A stretch of DNA of 6,292 bases, taken from NCBI GenBank assembly GCA_030833025.1, contig JAURHZ010000140.1, positions 1 through 6,292 on the forward strand, given 5' to 3'. The notes beneath the pieces are model-generated. The model saw nothing but the letters and a program-made list of their open reading frames with translations. It did not search any database and was not told where the DNA came from. The DNA comes from Armatimonadota bacterium. GTDB taxonomy: Bacteria > Armatimonadota > Armatimonadia > Armatimonadales > Armatimonadaceae. Made by a program: the position numbers and the translations under genes. The number at the start of each line of letters is the position of its first letter. Positions within the stretch are counted from its first letter, which is position 1. Shown piece after piece: positions 5,687 through 6,292 of this stretch.

Positions 5687-6292
5687 GTGTGAAATTTGCG
5701 GCCGATGCGATAATCGCTCCGATTCACGCCGAGCTGGATGCGGTTGAAGCCTGCATGTCCCGGGAGATTCTCTCGGAAATTCGTGTTGTCCAAGCAGTGA
5801 GTGGACACACGCTTTTCGCAGGTGGAAAGCGCCTGCGTCCTGCGGCCGCGCTGCTTTGTGGGAATGCCCTTGGTCGCCGCAAGCTGGATGAACGCGCTGT
5901 TGAGGCAGCCGCCGCCGTTGAGCTGATTCATATGGCATCGTTGATGCACGATGATGTGGTCGATGATGCTGGTGCGCGCCGTGGTCGACCAACTGCCGGA
6001 GCCGTCTACGGGACGGGGCTTACGATTCTTGCGGGTGACTACTTGCTCGCAAAGTCGATTCATATCCTTGCGCGTAACGACCAGAACTTGAATCTTATTC
6101 GCTTGTTTGCAGGTGTCACCGTCGGGATGACGGAAGGCGAAGTCCTTCAGGCAAGCGTCTCGGGGGATATTACGATTCCCGTTTCGACATATGAAGATGT
6201 GATCGAGCGGAAGACGGCCCGTTTTATCGCAGGCTGCTGCGAGGCTGGCGGTCGTATTGGTGGGGCAACGGAGAGCGAGGCGGATGCGTTTC
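5683..6292 (+). CDS. long-chain polyprenyl diphosphate synthase, 3'-truncated by the window edge
   Basis: This trans-prenyltransferase lengthens an allylic diphosphate with isopentenyl diphosphate units to make the quinone side chain. The 203 residues present include GGKRLRP (47-53), which binds isopentenyl diphosphate, the first aspartate-rich motif HDDVVDD (89-95, DDxxD), GRPTAGAVYG (101-110), LAGDYLLAKS (116-125) and the KT pair at 177-178. The second aspartate motif lies beyond the window, roughly the last third of a protein usually about 320 residues long. The residues four and five places before DDxxD are small (Ser86, Ala85), as in long-chain enzymes such as IspB, and not bulky as in farnesyl or geranylgeranyl synthases. 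This supports a long tail (seven or more units). The start ATG overlaps the ubiE stop (ATGA), with a GGAG at 5672-5675 seven bases upstream. Adjacency to ubiE supports a quinone role (ispB/hepT-like). Confidence 0.92.
   Translation, partial: MSVKFAADAIIAPIHAELDAVEACMSREILSEIRVVQAVSGHTLFAGGKRLRPAAALLCGNALGRRKLDERAVEAAAAVELIHMASLMHDDVVDDAGARRGRPTAGAVYGTGLTILAGDYLLAKSIHILARNDQNLNLIRLFAGVTVGMTEGEVLQASVSGDITIPVSTYEDVIERKTARFIAGCCEAGGRIGGATESEADAF

Noticed and set aside
5548..6063. 171-residue open frame on the minus strand opposite ubiE and the prenyl synthase
   Set aside because: It has no domain features and is antisense to sequence carrying conserved UbiE and DDxxD motifs.

Overview
The window looks like ordinary chromosomal DNA from a respiring, quinone-using bacterium. 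No mobile element, phage gene, CRISPR array, tRNA or rRNA is visible. Phytanoyl-CoA-dioxygenase (PhyH) proteins and the single-heme cytochrome-like protein seen here are, to my knowledge, most common in Planctomycetota, Verrucomicrobiota and Armatimonadota-type lineages. I therefore lean towards one of those phyla, but this is an inference with low confidence.

Layout from left to right: (1) positions 1-713 hold the 3' part of a PhyH-family Fe(II)/2-oxoglutarate dioxygenase, cut by the window edge and broken by a -1 frameshift at a GGGG run. (2) An 80-bp gap follows with a strong inverted repeat (731-765). (3) 794-1825 encodes a lipoprotein substrate-binding protein of the nitrate/sulfonate/bicarbonate (NitT/TauT) type. 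(4) Convergent to it, on the minus strand, are the matching ATPase (1867-2580) and permease (2577-about 3356), which overlap by ATGA. A hairpin between the convergent genes looks like a terminator working in both directions. (5) Divergent from the permease, 3521-4876 encodes an exported protein with one CxxCH heme site. (6) From about 4925 to the right edge lies a quinone operon: a UbiE/MenG methyltransferase followed, with an ATGA overlap, by a long-chain polyprenyl diphosphate synthase cut by the window end.

How the genes work together: the binding protein, permease and ATPase very probably form one importer for a small anion or organic solute, although they are transcribed from two opposing units. 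UbiE/MenG and the prenyl synthase supply the ring methylation and the isoprenoid tail of a respiratory quinone. The cytochrome-like protein may draw on the same electron-transport chain, but nothing in the sequence proves it.

No new system is evident. The best leads are a perfect Crp/Fnr-type palindrome over the start of the quinone operon, a switch in strand composition (C-rich to G-rich) inside ubiE, an apparent split between near-leaderless first genes and Shine-Dalgarno-led second genes, and the inverted repeat before the binding-protein gene.
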